A DNA stretch of 64,000 bases from Betaproteobacteria bacterium (lineage in GTDB: Bacteria > Pseudomonadota > Gammaproteobacteria > Burkholderiales > Burkholderiaceae_C), in NCBI GenBank assembly GCA_025356445.1, contig JANXSZ010000084.1, forward strand, positions 1 to 64,000. Direction: 5' to 3'. Positions 20,871 to 29,961 of the stretch are shown in pieces. Position 1 is the first letter of the stretch, and each line of letters starts with the position of its first letter. A model generated the notes under the pieces. It worked only from the letters and a program-made list of their open reading frames with translations, made no database searches and was not told the DNA's origin. Position numbers and translations under genes: made by a program.

Positions 20871-22073
20871 TTATGCCAGCGCGCCGCGCCGCGCCAAGTC
20901 CCGCATCAAGGCGCGCGTGCCGTACTTCCATGGGGCAATTTTGTCGGAACGGTTGACTTGGTTCACCAAACTGCCAATTTGAGGTGCCGAGATACGCACC
21001 ACATCACCTGCCCTGTGGGTAAAGCCCTCACCTGGCGCAAACCGGTCTTGCGTGGGTGCGAACATGGTGCCCAAAAACAGCATGAAACCGTCAGGGTACT
21101 GGTGGTTGTCGCCAATCGTTTGGCGCACCAGCTCAATGGGGTCGCGGCTGATGTGGCGCATGGAACTCACAGCGTGCAGCGAAAAAGGCGCCTCTGCACT
21201 CTCCACTGTGCCTGTACCTGTGATTTCCATTGAGATATCAATTTCGCGCACATCTTCCAGGCGAAAGTCTTCATCAAACAGGCGAATGAAGGGGCCAATC
21301 GCGCAACTGGCGTTGTTGTCTTTGGCTTTGCCCAGCAGCAGGGCGCTACGGCCTTCAAAATCGCGCAGGTTCACGTCGTTGCCCAGCGCCACGCCTTTGA
21401 CTTGGCCAAAGCTGTTCACGGCCAAGACAATTTCGGGCTCTGGGTTGTTCCAGGCACTGCGCGGATGAATACCCACTTCCGCCCCTAAGCCGACAGCGCT
21501 CATGGGCTGGGCTTTGGTGAAAATTTCTGCATCAGGGCCAATGCCCACTTCCAGGTACTGTGACCAAGCGCCCTGGGCGATCAAGGTGGCCTTCAGCTTC
21601 TCGGCCATGGGTGAGCCGGGCTGTACGTGACTTAAGTCATCGCCGATCAGCGCCACAATCTCACGCCGCAGGTCTGAGGCTCTGCTGGCGTCGCCGCGCG
21701 CTTGCTCTTCAATCACGCGCTCCAGCATGCTTGCAACAAAAGTCACGCCCGCCGCCTTCACTGCCTGCAGGTCACAGGGGGCGATAAACCAGGGAATATC
21801 TTTGTTGCGTGCGTCGTGTGCTGAATTGGCCAATACGGCAGCAGTGCGCGCCAATGGGACTTGGCCTGCTATGCTTTTACGTACCGAGCTGGCAGGATCG
21901 GGCAGCTGTAGCAGTGCGCTACAGGTGGCTGCAATGCCAGACAAATCGTAAATACCGTTGTCTCGCACCTGAACCAGCACGGCTCCTGTGCCTTCAATCC
22001 ACACCCGGCCCACCAGCACGGCACGCCTCACATCGTTGGGGAAAACGGTGGAAATATCGAGATGCTTCAGCAT
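20871..22073 (-). CDS. Fumarylacetoacetase (FAH) family protein
   Basis: About 400 residues from the ATG at 22073 (MLKHLDISTVF); an in-frame ATG 21 bases upstream is an alternative. The central and C-terminal part matches the FAH fold: VGIHPRSAWNNPEPEIVLAV, GNDVNLRDFEGR and FIRLFDEDFRLEDV. FAH-fold enzymes hydrolyse or decarboxylate acylpyruvate-like or sugar-acid substrates with a divalent metal. This longer subtype has an N-terminal extension and no assigned substrate; some relatives act as dehydratases in pentose acid pathways, so that role is possible but unproven. Probably co-transcribed with the FKBP gene. Confidence 0.8.
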   Translation of the reverse strand: MLKHLDISTVFPNDVRRAVLVGRVWIEGTGAVLVQVRDNGIYDLSGIAATCSALLQLPDPASSVRKSIAGQVPLARTAAVLANSAHDARNKDIPWFIAPCDLQAVKAAGVTFVASMLERVIEEQARGDASRASDLRREIVALIGDDLSHVQPGSPMAEKLKATLIAQGAWSQYLEVGIGPDAEIFTKAQPMSAVGLGAEVGIHPRSAWNNPEPEIVLAVNSFGQVKGVALGNDVNLRDFEGRSALLLGKAKDNNASCAIGPFIRLFDEDFRLEDVREIDISMEITGTGTVESAEAPFSLHAVSSMRHISRDPIELVRQTIGDNHQYPDGFMLFLGTMFAPTQDRFAPGEGFTHRAGDVVRISAPQIGSLVNQVNRSDKIAPWKYGTRALMRDLARRGALA

Positions 22074-22184
22074 AAAAACCTCACTTGCGGCCAATCGTTA
22101 GCAGATGCTAATGCGTATCCAGCGCCTACACGCTCACGTGGGCAATCTGGATGATTTGCCTGGTGCGGCTGGTAGGCTGTTGCG

Positions 22185-22499
22185 TTAAGCCGCTGTTTTT
22201 TTGGCTTGGCTGACCACCCACTTGCCAGCAAAGGCTTGCAAGTCTGACAGGCGCTTGAGCAAGTCAGCACCCGATGGCGTAGCGATATAGCCATCGTTGC
22301 CATGGGTGATGAGGTCGGCCTCGCGCAGCTCTTTCAAGCGGGTGTTCAGGGTGTTGGGGGTGATGCCGCCCACGCTGTCTTGCAACAAGCGAAAGGTTTG
22401 TGGATGGCCATCGCGCAAGGCCCACAGTACGCGCATGGCATAGCGGGATTCCAGCAGGCTCAGCAACTGGTTGACGGCGATATTTTCTTTGGAACTCAT
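22185..22499 (-). CDS. HxlR-like winged-helix transcriptional regulator
   Basis: About 104 residues from the ATG at 22499, chosen because AGGAG sits eight bases upstream; longer in-frame reading to 22574 is possible. The sequence LLSLLESRYAMRVLWALRDGHPQTFRLLQDSVGGITPNTLNTRLKEL carries the helix-turn-helix (shown here by its ends: LLSLLESRY and NTLNTRLKEL) and LITHGNDGYIATPSG the wing. Unlike classical HxlR members no N-terminal cysteine is seen. Target unknown; a sigma-70-like promoter lies at 22633-22661. Confidence 0.75.
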   Translation of the reverse strand: MSSKENIAVNQLLSLLESRYAMRVLWALRDGHPQTFRLLQDSVGGITPNTLNTRLKELREADLITHGNDGYIATPSGADLLKRLSDLQAFAGKWVVSQAKKTAA

Positions 22500-22632
22500 A
22501 GGATCATCTCCTCTTTTTAAGGGCTCAGGTAGCTGGCGCGCGCCTGGGCTGTCGTGTGATTTTTTGCGCGGCACCGGTCAAACACTAGGTTGCCACGGCG
22601 ATTTGCACTGTACCCCAAGGGGGCTGACCAAG

Positions 22633-22661
22633 ACTATAGCGTAAATTTTGATTTGCTACAA
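22633..22661 (-). promoter_or_regulatory. Sigma-70-type promoter for the HxlR-like gene
   Basis: On the minus strand TTGTAG (22661-22656), 17 bases, then TATAGT (22638-22633). Spacing is ideal and both hexamers are close to consensus. The -35 overlaps a GCTA-N9-TAGC palindrome (22655-22671). The 242-base gap 22500-22741 holds no gene beyond this. Confidence 0.5.
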
Positions 22662-22671
22662 CATTCATAGC
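22655..22671. repeat. GCTA-N9-TAGC short palindromic repeat
   Basis: GCTA-CAACATTCA-TAGC in the gap upstream of the HxlR-like gene. The same layout occurs inside pgeF (52692-52708) and, with one mismatch, between phaA and phaB (57913-57929). It looks like a dispersed miniature intergenic element of the Comamonadaceae type, which is my recollection of such genomes, not a database result. Confidence 0.4.
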
Positions 22672-22741
22672 TGCTAGTGCCGGTGAGAACTGCACATGCC
22701 CGCTATTCAGTGCTTGGTCGTTATGTGCATGGCGATGCAGA

Positions 22742-23194
22742 TCAGCGGTAGATTTTTTGCAACAGGCGCATCAAGGTTTTGCGCTCGGCAGCTGTCAAGC
22801 GGTCTGAGGCGTCCTGTTCCAGTTGCGTGGCTGTCAGCTCTGCTTTTTGCGCCAGTTCAGTGCCCTCTGGCGTGAGGTGCAGGCCCAGTGCGCGGCCATC
22901 GCTGGGGTGGGGCATGCGGTCAACCAGGGCACGTTTTTCCAGTCCGGTAATCATGCCCACCAAATTCGGTGGCAGCATGTTCAGGTTGCTGCACAACTCG
23001 CGGGAGGTGATACCCGGGTTGTGCAAGATCAACGACAGTACGGAAAACTCGACCGGGCGCAGCTCGTACTGCGCCATGCGGTTCAAAAAAACCGAAATAA
23101 TGGCCAGCGAAGCCCGCCGGGTGTTGTAGCCGAGCAGGGTTTCCAGAAAGCTGGCGTCAACAGCGGTGGTGGGTTTGACGGTCGATTTGCGCAT
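22742..23194 (-). CDS. MarR family transcriptional regulator
   Basis: About 150 residues from the ATG at 23194 (MRKSTVKPTTAVDASF); a longer frame exists but lacks a ribosome-binding site and has an atypical leader. The MarR winged helix is visible: LRPVEFSVLSLIL, ITSRELCSNLNMLPPNLVGMI as helix-turn-helix and LVDRMPHPSDGRALGLHLT as the wing with the DGR motif. It is the last gene of the minus-strand hydroxycinnamate operon. MarR proteins such as FerC, FerR and CouR repress hydroxycinnamate genes and release DNA on binding the CoA thioester; this is the natural candidate for the palindrome at 30773-30799. Confidence 0.85.
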   Translation of the reverse strand: MRKSTVKPTTAVDASFLETLLGYNTRRASLAIISVFLNRMAQYELRPVEFSVLSLILHNPGITSRELCSNLNMLPPNLVGMITGLEKRALVDRMPHPSDGRALGLHLTPEGTELAQKAELTATQLEQDASDRLTAAERKTLMRLLQKIYR

Positions 23195-23279
23195 GGCCGG
23201 TATTGTGACTGCGCAAGGTGTGCTTTTGGCGCACACCGGTTCCTGTATCTGGCGTTGGTGTGTGCGCAGCAAGCTGCGC

Positions 23280-24284
23280 TCAGGACTCTGCTGTGAAACC
23301 AATCTTCTTGATCAACGGCCCCCAGCGGTCGTATTCGGCTTGTTGCGACTTGGCCATCTCTTCCGCGGTCGATCCTTGCGCAATCAGCCCGACCACAGCC
23401 AGGCTGTCGATCACCACTTTGTCTTTCACTGCGATGTTGATGGCAGCATTGGCGGCTGCCAGCACGCTCGCAGGGGTTTTGGCCGGAGCGTAAAACCCAA
23501 ACCACTCTTCAGCAACCAGTTCAGGAAAGCCTGACTCGGCAAAGGTGGGCACGTCCGGGAAGAACGGCGAACGCTTGGACCCTGAGGTTGCCAGCACGCG
23601 CAACTTGCCCGCCTTGTGGTTAGCAATAAAGTCGCCACAAGGGGTGACCATCGCTGCAATTTGTCCGCCCACCACGTCGGTCACGCCTGGCACCGAACCT
23701 CGGTAAGGGATGTGCTTCAAATCCACGTTGTTGTTGATGCCTAGCAAGGCACCCAAAAAGTGAGGCGTAGACCCTGCCGCAGGTGAGCCGTAACTGGCGT
23801 CTTTCGGGTTCGCTTTGGCCCAGGCCAGAAAATCTTTCACCGTTTTGACCGAGGCCGGCACGATAGGTCCCACCGCCAAGCCGTGGTGCATGATGGCCGC
23901 GATCGACACGGGCACAAAATCCTTGAATGCGTCGTAGTTCAGCTTGCTGTAAACGTGGGGGTAGATCGACATCACTGAAAACGGCGTCAAAGCCAGCACC
24001 GAACCGTCCGCCGCAGCGGACTTGAGCGATTCAATCGCAATGCGCCCACCCGCACCGGGTTTGTTTTCCACCACCGCGCTGTTTTTGGCGAATGCAGAGC
24101 CCGCCATCTTTTCACCTACGCGGCGAGCCACGCTGTCACCCGCACTGCCAGCGGGAAAGCCATAGAAAATTTTGACCTGTTCCAAAGCCTGTGCCAGAGC
24201 GCTCAGGGGTGACAGGGCGCCCAGTGCAGCCGCAGCGCCCAGGGTGTTTATGAAATGGCGGCGGTTAAGTGTGCGAGCGTGCAT
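23280..24284 (-). CDS. Bug-family (TctC) periplasmic substrate-binding protein
   Basis: A 334-residue binding protein with a twin-arginine-like leader (NRRHFINTLGAAAALG) and cleavage probably after ALA near residue 31. Mature segments IFYGFPAGSAGDSVARRVGEKM, VVENKPGAGGRIA and YGSPAAGSTPHFLG are the ligand-pocket loops of the TctC/Bug family. Such proteins capture carboxylates for TctAB transporters, but no tctA or tctB gene lies in the window. Position in the aromatic operon suggests an aromatic acid ligand; this is inference. Close paralogue of the next gene. Confidence 0.88.
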   Translation of the reverse strand: MHARTLNRRHFINTLGAAAALGALSPLSALAQALEQVKIFYGFPAGSAGDSVARRVGEKMAGSAFAKNSAVVENKPGAGGRIAIESLKSAAADGSVLALTPFSVMSIYPHVYSKLNYDAFKDFVPVSIAAIMHHGLAVGPIVPASVKTVKDFLAWAKANPKDASYGSPAAGSTPHFLGALLGINNNVDLKHIPYRGSVPGVTDVVGGQIAAMVTPCGDFIANHKAGKLRVLATSGSKRSPFFPDVPTFAESGFPELVAEEWFGFYAPAKTPASVLAAANAAINIAVKDKVVIDSLAVVGLIAQGSTAEEMAKSQQAEYDRWGPLIKKIGFTAES

Positions 24285-24357
24285 GGTTGTCTCCAGTGCG
24301 GGTTATGGGTTGAGATGCTCAGGGGTAACGGAAAAAAGGGGCGCGCTTGGCTGACGC

Positions 24358-25341
24358 TCAGGATTCGGCGGTGAACCCAATTGCTTTCACAATCGGACCC
24401 CATTTGTCGCCGTCGGCTTTCAGCAACGCAGCCAGTTCAGCGGCGCTGGAAGATTTGGCCTCCAGGCCCATCACGGCCAGCCCGTCGATCACGTCTTTTT
24501 CGGCCAGCGCCACACGGATGGCTGCATTGGCTTTTTGCACCACGTCGGGCGCGGCCTTGCCGGGCAAGAAGAAACCAAACCATTCACCAAACACCAAATC
24601 TTTGTACCCCTGCTCGACCAGCGTGGGCACATTGGGGGCAAACTTGTTACGCGTGGCACCCGAGGTCGCCAGGAAGCGGGCTTTGCCGCCGCTCAGGTGG
24701 GGTAAAAATTCACCTACGGGGGCGGATACCGCTGCAATCTGCCCGCCCAGCATGTCCAAAATCGCGGGCTGTGAGCCCCTGAAGCCTACGTGCCGCAGGT
24801 CAACCTTGCCCGCACGGCCAATCAGTTCACCCACAAAGTGCGGCACCGAACCGGGTGCGGGTGAGCCGAAGTTGGCGTTGGTCGGGTTGGCTCTGCACCA
24901 CTCCAAAAACTCGGGCACGGTCTTTACCGATGCTGGCACCTGGGGGCCTACCGCAAAGCCCATGTCAAACACCACGCCCAGCGACACGGGGGTCACATCC
25001 GCCACCGGGTCATACGGCAGTTTTTTGTAGGTGTGTGGGTAGATGCCCAGCATCGACATCGGCGTGACCAGCAGGGTGCTGCCGTCTGGTGCGGCGGACT
25101 TGAGGGCGGCGATGGCGATTTGCCCACCGGCCCCCGAGCGCGTGTCCACCACGGCGGCTTTGGCATAGTGGCCAGCCAGCTTGGTGGCGACCCGGCGGGC
25201 CAGTGTGTCCACGGTGCCGCCAGCCGCGAAGCCGGTCAGCACCTTGGTGGTTTCAATGGACTGGGCTTGACCGATCAACGGCAGGCTGCCCGCAGCGGTA
25301 GCGAGGGCGAATTGAAGCAGTTCGCGGCGTGATGTAAGCAT
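24358..25341 (-). CDS. Bug-family (TctC) periplasmic substrate-binding protein
   Basis: A 327-residue binding protein, leader with SRRELLQFALATAAG and a probable cleavage after GQA. Family loops: LTGFAAGGTVDTLARRVA, VVDTRSGAGGQIA and FGSPAPGSVPHFVGE. The C-terminus WGPIVKAIGFTAES closely matches that of the gene at 23280 (WGPLIKKIGFTAES), so the two are tandem paralogues that probably diverged to bind different ligands. No permease partner is visible nearby. Confidence 0.88.
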   Translation of the reverse strand: MLTSRRELLQFALATAAGSLPLIGQAQSIETTKVLTGFAAGGTVDTLARRVATKLAGHYAKAAVVDTRSGAGGQIAIAALKSAAPDGSTLLVTPMSMLGIYPHTYKKLPYDPVADVTPVSLGVVFDMGFAVGPQVPASVKTVPEFLEWCRANPTNANFGSPAPGSVPHFVGELIGRAGKVDLRHVGFRGSQPAILDMLGGQIAAVSAPVGEFLPHLSGGKARFLATSGATRNKFAPNVPTLVEQGYKDLVFGEWFGFFLPGKAAPDVVQKANAAIRVALAEKDVIDGLAVMGLEAKSSSAAELAALLKADGDKWGPIVKAIGFTAES

Positions 25342-25394
25342 GAAAAAAATCTCTTTTGAAAATCAGGTGTTGAGGTGAAAGCAAGGGCGCTAAA

Positions 25395-26180
25395 TCAGCG
25401 TGGTGCCATACGCAGTGCGCCATCGAGGCGAATCACTTCGCCATTCAAATGGCCGTTGGTCACAATGTGCGCTGCCAGTTGGGCAAATTCTTCCGGGTGG
25501 CCCAGACGGGGGGGGAACGGGATGCTGGCTGCCAGTGAGGCTTGCACAGGCTCGGGCAATTGCTTCATCAGCGGTGTAGCGAACAGGCCAGGGGCCACGG
25601 TGCATACGCGGATGCCATGCTGTGCCAAATCACGGGCCATGGGCAGCGTCATGCCGACCAAGCCACCCTTGGAAGCGCTGTATGCCTGCTGGCCAACCTG
25701 GCCGTCGAACGCAGCCACAGATGCCGTGAACATCATCACGCCGCGCTCTGCATTGGGGAGTGGCTCCAGCTTGCTGCAAGCGGCAGCGAACAGGCGTGCC
25801 ATGTTGTAGCCACCAATCAAGTTCACGTTGATGACTTTGACGAAATCTTCCAGCGGTGCGGGCGAGCCGTCGCGTTGCACGATGCGCTTGGCGCTGCCGA
25901 TACCGGCCACGTTCATCAAAATGCGTGCGGTGCCATGAGCCTCTGCGGCTTTGACCATGGCGGCCTGGGTGCTTTCAGTGTTGGTGATGTCGCACTGGCA
26001 GGCGATCGCGGTGCCTGCACCGTACTGTGCGTTGATGTCCGCAGCCACGGTTTCCGCCAGGGTGATGTTCACGTCAAACAGGGCCACTTTGGCCCCCTGG
26101 CGAGCGAGTTCGCGGGCGGTGGCTTCGCCCAGGCCGGAAGCGGCACCGGTGATGAGAGCGCTGTGTCCTTGGATGTTCAT
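25395..26180 (-). CDS. SDR dehydrogenase, probable 3-hydroxyacyl-CoA dehydrogenase
   Basis: About 261 residues from the ATG at 26180 (MNIQGHSALITG). Classical short-chain dehydrogenase: cofactor motif GAASGLGEA near residue 10, an acidic D after the second strand (ALFDVN) favouring NAD, the NVAG motif, and the catalytic YSASK. The sequence most resembles type-II (HSD10-like) 3-hydroxyacyl-CoA dehydrogenases. In this cluster it would oxidise the 3-hydroxy-3-arylpropanoyl-CoA made by the hydratase. Starts 50 bases after the esterase gene. Confidence 0.87.
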   Translation of the reverse strand: MNIQGHSALITGAASGLGEATARELARQGAKVALFDVNITLAETVAADINAQYGAGTAIACQCDITNTESTQAAMVKAAEAHGTARILMNVAGIGSAKRIVQRDGSPAPLEDFVKVINVNLIGGYNMARLFAAACSKLEPLPNAERGVMMFTASVAAFDGQVGQQAYSASKGGLVGMTLPMARDLAQHGIRVCTVAPGLFATPLMKQLPEPVQASLAASIPFPPRLGHPEEFAQLAAHIVTNGHLNGEVIRLDGALRMAPR

Positions 26181-26230
26181 GGTGTGTGTCCTTTGATGGG
26201 GGTTGATGTGCGGTGAATGAACGGCGATGT

Positions 26231-28003
26231 TTACGGTTGGCAGCTGAAGCTGCTGGCGGATTCCAGGTCGCCACTGCCCTTGTATTTGGCAACGAAGGGC
26301 CAGGCGCATATTGGGCGTGTGCGGGTGGCTGACCAGTTGGCGGGCAGGCCGGTATTGACCACGGCCGCACCTGCGCCTCTGGCGCTGGCGACCACCGAAT
26401 CTGGCGCGGTGCCACCTTCAACCCAGGCCACCAGTGGGTCAAGCATGTCGAATTTGTCCGTCGCTGGGCCACCGGAGCAATGGTTCATGCCGGGGACGGC
26501 AAACAGGCGCGCAAAGTTGCTGGCATCGCCTTGGTTGGCGGCGGCCAGACCCTCATACCAGTTGCGGGTGTCGTTGAACGAAAACACGGGGTCGCTGGTG
26601 CCGTGGTAAACCATGAGCTTGGCACCCCGGCTCTTCAGCGTGCCCAAGTTGGTGGGGTTGGGCGGGGTCATGAACGACATGGGTGACGCTGTATACACAC
26701 CGCTGGTGGCGAAAATCTTGGGGGCCTCGGTGTCCATGTTGAAGTTCATGACGAACGGCAATCCCGCAAAGGTCTTCACCTGGGTTTGAGGTGGTGAGGT
26801 GAAAATGAAGGCCACAGCGCCCGCGTCGCGTGCCTCCGGGTAGCTGAATTTCCATCCTCGCCAATCGGAACCGTTGATGCCTGCGTCAAACGGAAAGCTG
26901 CTGTAGAGGGCCGTGCCTGCGGTGTTGCGCGCACCTTTGAAAACATCGCCCAGCACGGTTTTTTGGGCCGTGGTTAAGCATGAACCGTCCCGAGCGCCAG
27001 TGCAGGTGGGTACATCGCGTACCAGATTGAAGCTGGTTTGGCAGGCTTGTATGTCTGACACCAAACCATCTTTGGCCCCGTCAAGGGCATCACATCTAGC
27101 GAGTACGGCATTCGATACCGTGTTCATCTCTGCCGTGGTGAATGCGGTTTTGATGTCTGGAAAGGTCTGCGTGGCGGCCACACCGCTGGCCACAACAGAC
27201 ACCGCAGTGGTGCCTGTCGCCACTTTCGCATACTGCTGTGCACCCCAGATTTGGGCGACGGCGGCTTGGGGCAGGTTAAATCCAGGGTTGCCCACCAGAA
27301 TGCCATCGTACTGATCCGCCAACCGCGAGGCTGCCACCATAGCGTGCCGCCCGCCATTCGAGCAGCCCCCTATGTAAGAGCGGTCAGGTGCTTTGCCATA
27401 CACCGCTTTGACCAGATTTTTCGCCATCGGCGTGAGCTGGGCAACCGCGTTGTAACCGTAATCCAAACGAGCCTGCGGGTCCAGGCCAAAGAAGGGGGTG
27501 GGCGTCGGGTGCCCGGCATTCGAGCTGAGCACCGCAAAGCCTTTGCTTAAAGCGGTGGCACTGGGCCCACCGCCACCGATGCCACCGGCTGCGGTGCCGA
27601 TGCTGCCATCCAGCCCGCCGTTGGCTTGGTAGAAGAAACGACCATTCCAGTTTTGAGGTGCACGCATTTCAAAACCGATAGCATAAGTTGCCCCATCCAC
27701 GAGGCTAACCCGCTCATTCATCTTGCCGATCAGCTGGCAATGCTCACCTGTGGCCACGCCTGAAACGGTGCCCGCAGGCACGGTGACGGCAGAGGTGATG
27801 GTGGTGTTGCCCAAACTGTTCAAGCTGGCCAGCAGTGCTGGCAGTGCGGTGCAATCCCCGGAAAAGGTGCGGCCTGTTGCCGCGCTGAGTTGGGGGACGG
27901 CCACTTTGGGCGCCATAAAACCCGTACTGCTACAAGCCGCCAGCAATGCGGTGCTTACGAGCGCGACAGCAGAGGTCGATGCACAGGAAGATGAAACGCG
28001 CAT
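26231..28003 (-). CDS. Tannase/feruloyl esterase family lipoprotein
   Basis: A 590-residue secreted alpha/beta hydrolase. The leader ends in a lipobox (STALLAAC, Cys near residue 24), so it is probably anchored to a membrane facing outward. The nucleophile serine is in GGCSNGGRHAM and the catalytic histidine in GMNHCSGG; the adjacent cysteines give the CS-D-HC arrangement known from fungal tannases and FaeB-type feruloyl esterases, where a disulfide ties the triad. It would free ferulate, coumarate, caffeate or gallate from plant esters. Sits directly downstream of the feruloyl-CoA synthase gene, which supports a hydroxycinnamate ester substrate. Confidence 0.88.
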   Translation of the reverse strand: MRVSSSCASTSAVALVSTALLAACSSTGFMAPKVAVPQLSAATGRTFSGDCTALPALLASLNSLGNTTITSAVTVPAGTVSGVATGEHCQLIGKMNERVSLVDGATYAIGFEMRAPQNWNGRFFYQANGGLDGSIGTAAGGIGGGGPSATALSKGFAVLSSNAGHPTPTPFFGLDPQARLDYGYNAVAQLTPMAKNLVKAVYGKAPDRSYIGGCSNGGRHAMVAASRLADQYDGILVGNPGFNLPQAAVAQIWGAQQYAKVATGTTAVSVVASGVAATQTFPDIKTAFTTAEMNTVSNAVLARCDALDGAKDGLVSDIQACQTSFNLVRDVPTCTGARDGSCLTTAQKTVLGDVFKGARNTAGTALYSSFPFDAGINGSDWRGWKFSYPEARDAGAVAFIFTSPPQTQVKTFAGLPFVMNFNMDTEAPKIFATSGVYTASPMSFMTPPNPTNLGTLKSRGAKLMVYHGTSDPVFSFNDTRNWYEGLAAANQGDASNFARLFAVPGMNHCSGGPATDKFDMLDPLVAWVEGGTAPDSVVASARGAGAAVVNTGLPANWSATRTRPICAWPFVAKYKGSGDLESASSFSCQP

Positions 28004-28044
28004 GAAAATCTCTCGGTGAGGATCTGAATGGAACGGGACAGACG

Positions 28045-29925
28045 TCAGGCTTGCGGCTTCAAAATGCCCGCCAAACTGTCGTCATGCAGCGCATTGACAA
28101 GGGTCTCGCGGTGCTTGAGCACGGCACGCTGGTTGATCGAGCCTTTGTCCGTAATTTCACCCAGGTCCAACGACGGGGGTATGTCCAGCAGGCACAGCCG
28201 GGCGACACGGCTGGCGCTGCCGGTGGCGGCTTGGGCTAGCGTATTCACCACGTTTTGAAAGTGCGCCAACACAGGCGCACTGCCCAGCACCTCAGCCATG
28301 CTGGCCGACGCTTCCAGGCCCGAGAGCCGGCGCACATGGCCTGTGGGGAAAACCATCGCACCGACTTCTTTCAGGTTCAACCCGGTCAGCACCACGTCTT
28401 GCACGTAGGGCGCACCGGCCGCGATGATTTTGCTGCGCATTGGCCCCACGCTGACGAAGGTGCCCGTGCTGAGCTTGAAGTCTTCGGCAATGCGGCCATC
28501 GAAGGCCAGACCCTGGTGAACGTCACCTGCGTCAATCCACTTCACCGCGTCACCGCTGGCGAAGAAGCCTTCCTCGTCAAACGCCTCTGCGGTGGCTTCG
28601 GGGTTGCGCCAGTAGCCGGGGGTGACGTTCGGGCCTTTGTAGCGCACCTCGACTTTGCCGTCCACGTCAATCAGTTTGACTTCCATACCCGGTGTGGGCA
28701 CGCCAATGTCACCCGCTTTCACGTTCGCGTTGGTCACGCACAGGGCGAAGGGGCAGGTTTCTGTCATGCCCAGACCCGTGGCCATCACAATGCGTTCACC
28801 GATTTCGCGCTCTTGGGCGCTGTGCAGGGCGTCCCAAATCGGCTGTGACAGCGCTGCGGCGGCATAGAAGAACATGCGCACGCGGCTCAGCAGGTTTTTA
28901 CGCAGCAGATCGTCGGTCTTCATCACCTCGGCGATCACCTCAAACCCGGTGGGCACATTGAAGTAAAGCGTAGGGGCAATTTCGCGCAGGTTGCGCAGCG
29001 TCTCGGCCATGCCTGTGGGCGTGGGTTTGCCGTCGTCAATATAGAGTGTGCCGCCGTGGGTGATGACCATCCCAAAGTTATGGTTCCCGCCGAAGGTGTG
29101 GTTCCAGGGCAGCCAATCGACCAGCACCAACTCGCCATCGGTGATCGGTTGCATGGACTGCGCCATTTGCTGCTGGTTGGCACACCACATGCGCTGGGTA
29201 GTGACGACCGCCTTGGGCATCTTGGTCGAGCCGCTGGTGAAGCTGAATTTGACGATGCTCTCGGGTGTGAGGCCCGCATAGGCGGCATCGACAGCGGGCG
29301 TTACCTCGGTAGCCATCAGTTGCTCAAAAGTGCTTACTGTGCCAGCTGGTCGGGCAAAGCCTGCTACAGAAGTCAGAGCAATCTCGCAGTCGGCAGGTAC
29401 CACAGCCGTCAGCCCCTTGCCAAAGCGTGCGCCATCGCTGGCGAACACCAGGCCGGGCGTCAGCGTGGCGATGGCGTGCCTGAATTTGTCAAACGTGGTA
29501 CCCAGCGTGGAATAGGCCGGGGAGATGGCGCAGTAGGGCACACCCACGTAGAGGCAGGCCAGCGACAGCATGGCGTGCTCCAGATCGTTGTCGCTCAGGA
29601 TCAGTACAGGGCGCTCGGCGTTCAAGCCCCGGTCAAGCAGGGCTTGGCCGATGTGGCGGGCGGCGCTCAGGGCTTGGGCAAAACTTAAGTGCACCCAATC
29701 CCCTGTGGTGCCATCCGCCAAAGTAGCGCGTCGGGCGAACAAGGTGCGGTCGGGTGCGGTGGTGGCCCAGTGCACGAGGCGCTCGCCCATGGTGGGGGCG
29801 TAGGGGTGAAGCTCAGGCTCTGCGCGCATGTAGCGCGTGCCGGGCACACCGTCGCGCAGCTGCACGCGGGTGACGCCGAATTGCATGGCTCTGTATTGGG
29901 GGCGGTTTGCTGTTGTTGTGCTCAT
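28045..29925 (-). CDS. Feruloyl-CoA synthase
   Basis: A 626-residue adenylate-forming ligase of the feruloyl-CoA synthase (FCS/FerA-type) group: hydroxycinnamate + ATP + CoA give hydroxycinnamoyl-CoA. Visible motifs are the P-loop SFTSGSTKMPKAVVTT, LPWNHTFGGNHNFG, GLGMTETCPF and PGYWRNPEATAEAFDEEGFFASGD. The opening FGVTRVQLRDGVPGTRYMRAE is typical of annotated feruloyl-CoA synthases in Burkholderiales and differs from short-chain acyl-CoA synthetases. Exact acid (ferulate, coumarate, caffeate) cannot be told from sequence. Spaced 36 bases from the upstream hydratase gene. Confidence 0.87.
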   Translation of the reverse strand: MSTTTANRPQYRAMQFGVTRVQLRDGVPGTRYMRAEPELHPYAPTMGERLVHWATTAPDRTLFARRATLADGTTGDWVHLSFAQALSAARHIGQALLDRGLNAERPVLILSDNDLEHAMLSLACLYVGVPYCAISPAYSTLGTTFDKFRHAIATLTPGLVFASDGARFGKGLTAVVPADCEIALTSVAGFARPAGTVSTFEQLMATEVTPAVDAAYAGLTPESIVKFSFTSGSTKMPKAVVTTQRMWCANQQQMAQSMQPITDGELVLVDWLPWNHTFGGNHNFGMVITHGGTLYIDDGKPTPTGMAETLRNLREIAPTLYFNVPTGFEVIAEVMKTDDLLRKNLLSRVRMFFYAAAALSQPIWDALHSAQEREIGERIVMATGLGMTETCPFALCVTNANVKAGDIGVPTPGMEVKLIDVDGKVEVRYKGPNVTPGYWRNPEATAEAFDEEGFFASGDAVKWIDAGDVHQGLAFDGRIAEDFKLSTGTFVSVGPMRSKIIAAGAPYVQDVVLTGLNLKEVGAMVFPTGHVRRLSGLEASASMAEVLGSAPVLAHFQNVVNTLAQAATGSASRVARLCLLDIPPSLDLGEITDKGSINQRAVLKHRETLVNALHDDSLAGILKPQA

Positions 29926-29961
29926 GCTTGTCTCTATGTTTTCAGGGGGCTATGTCCGTCA

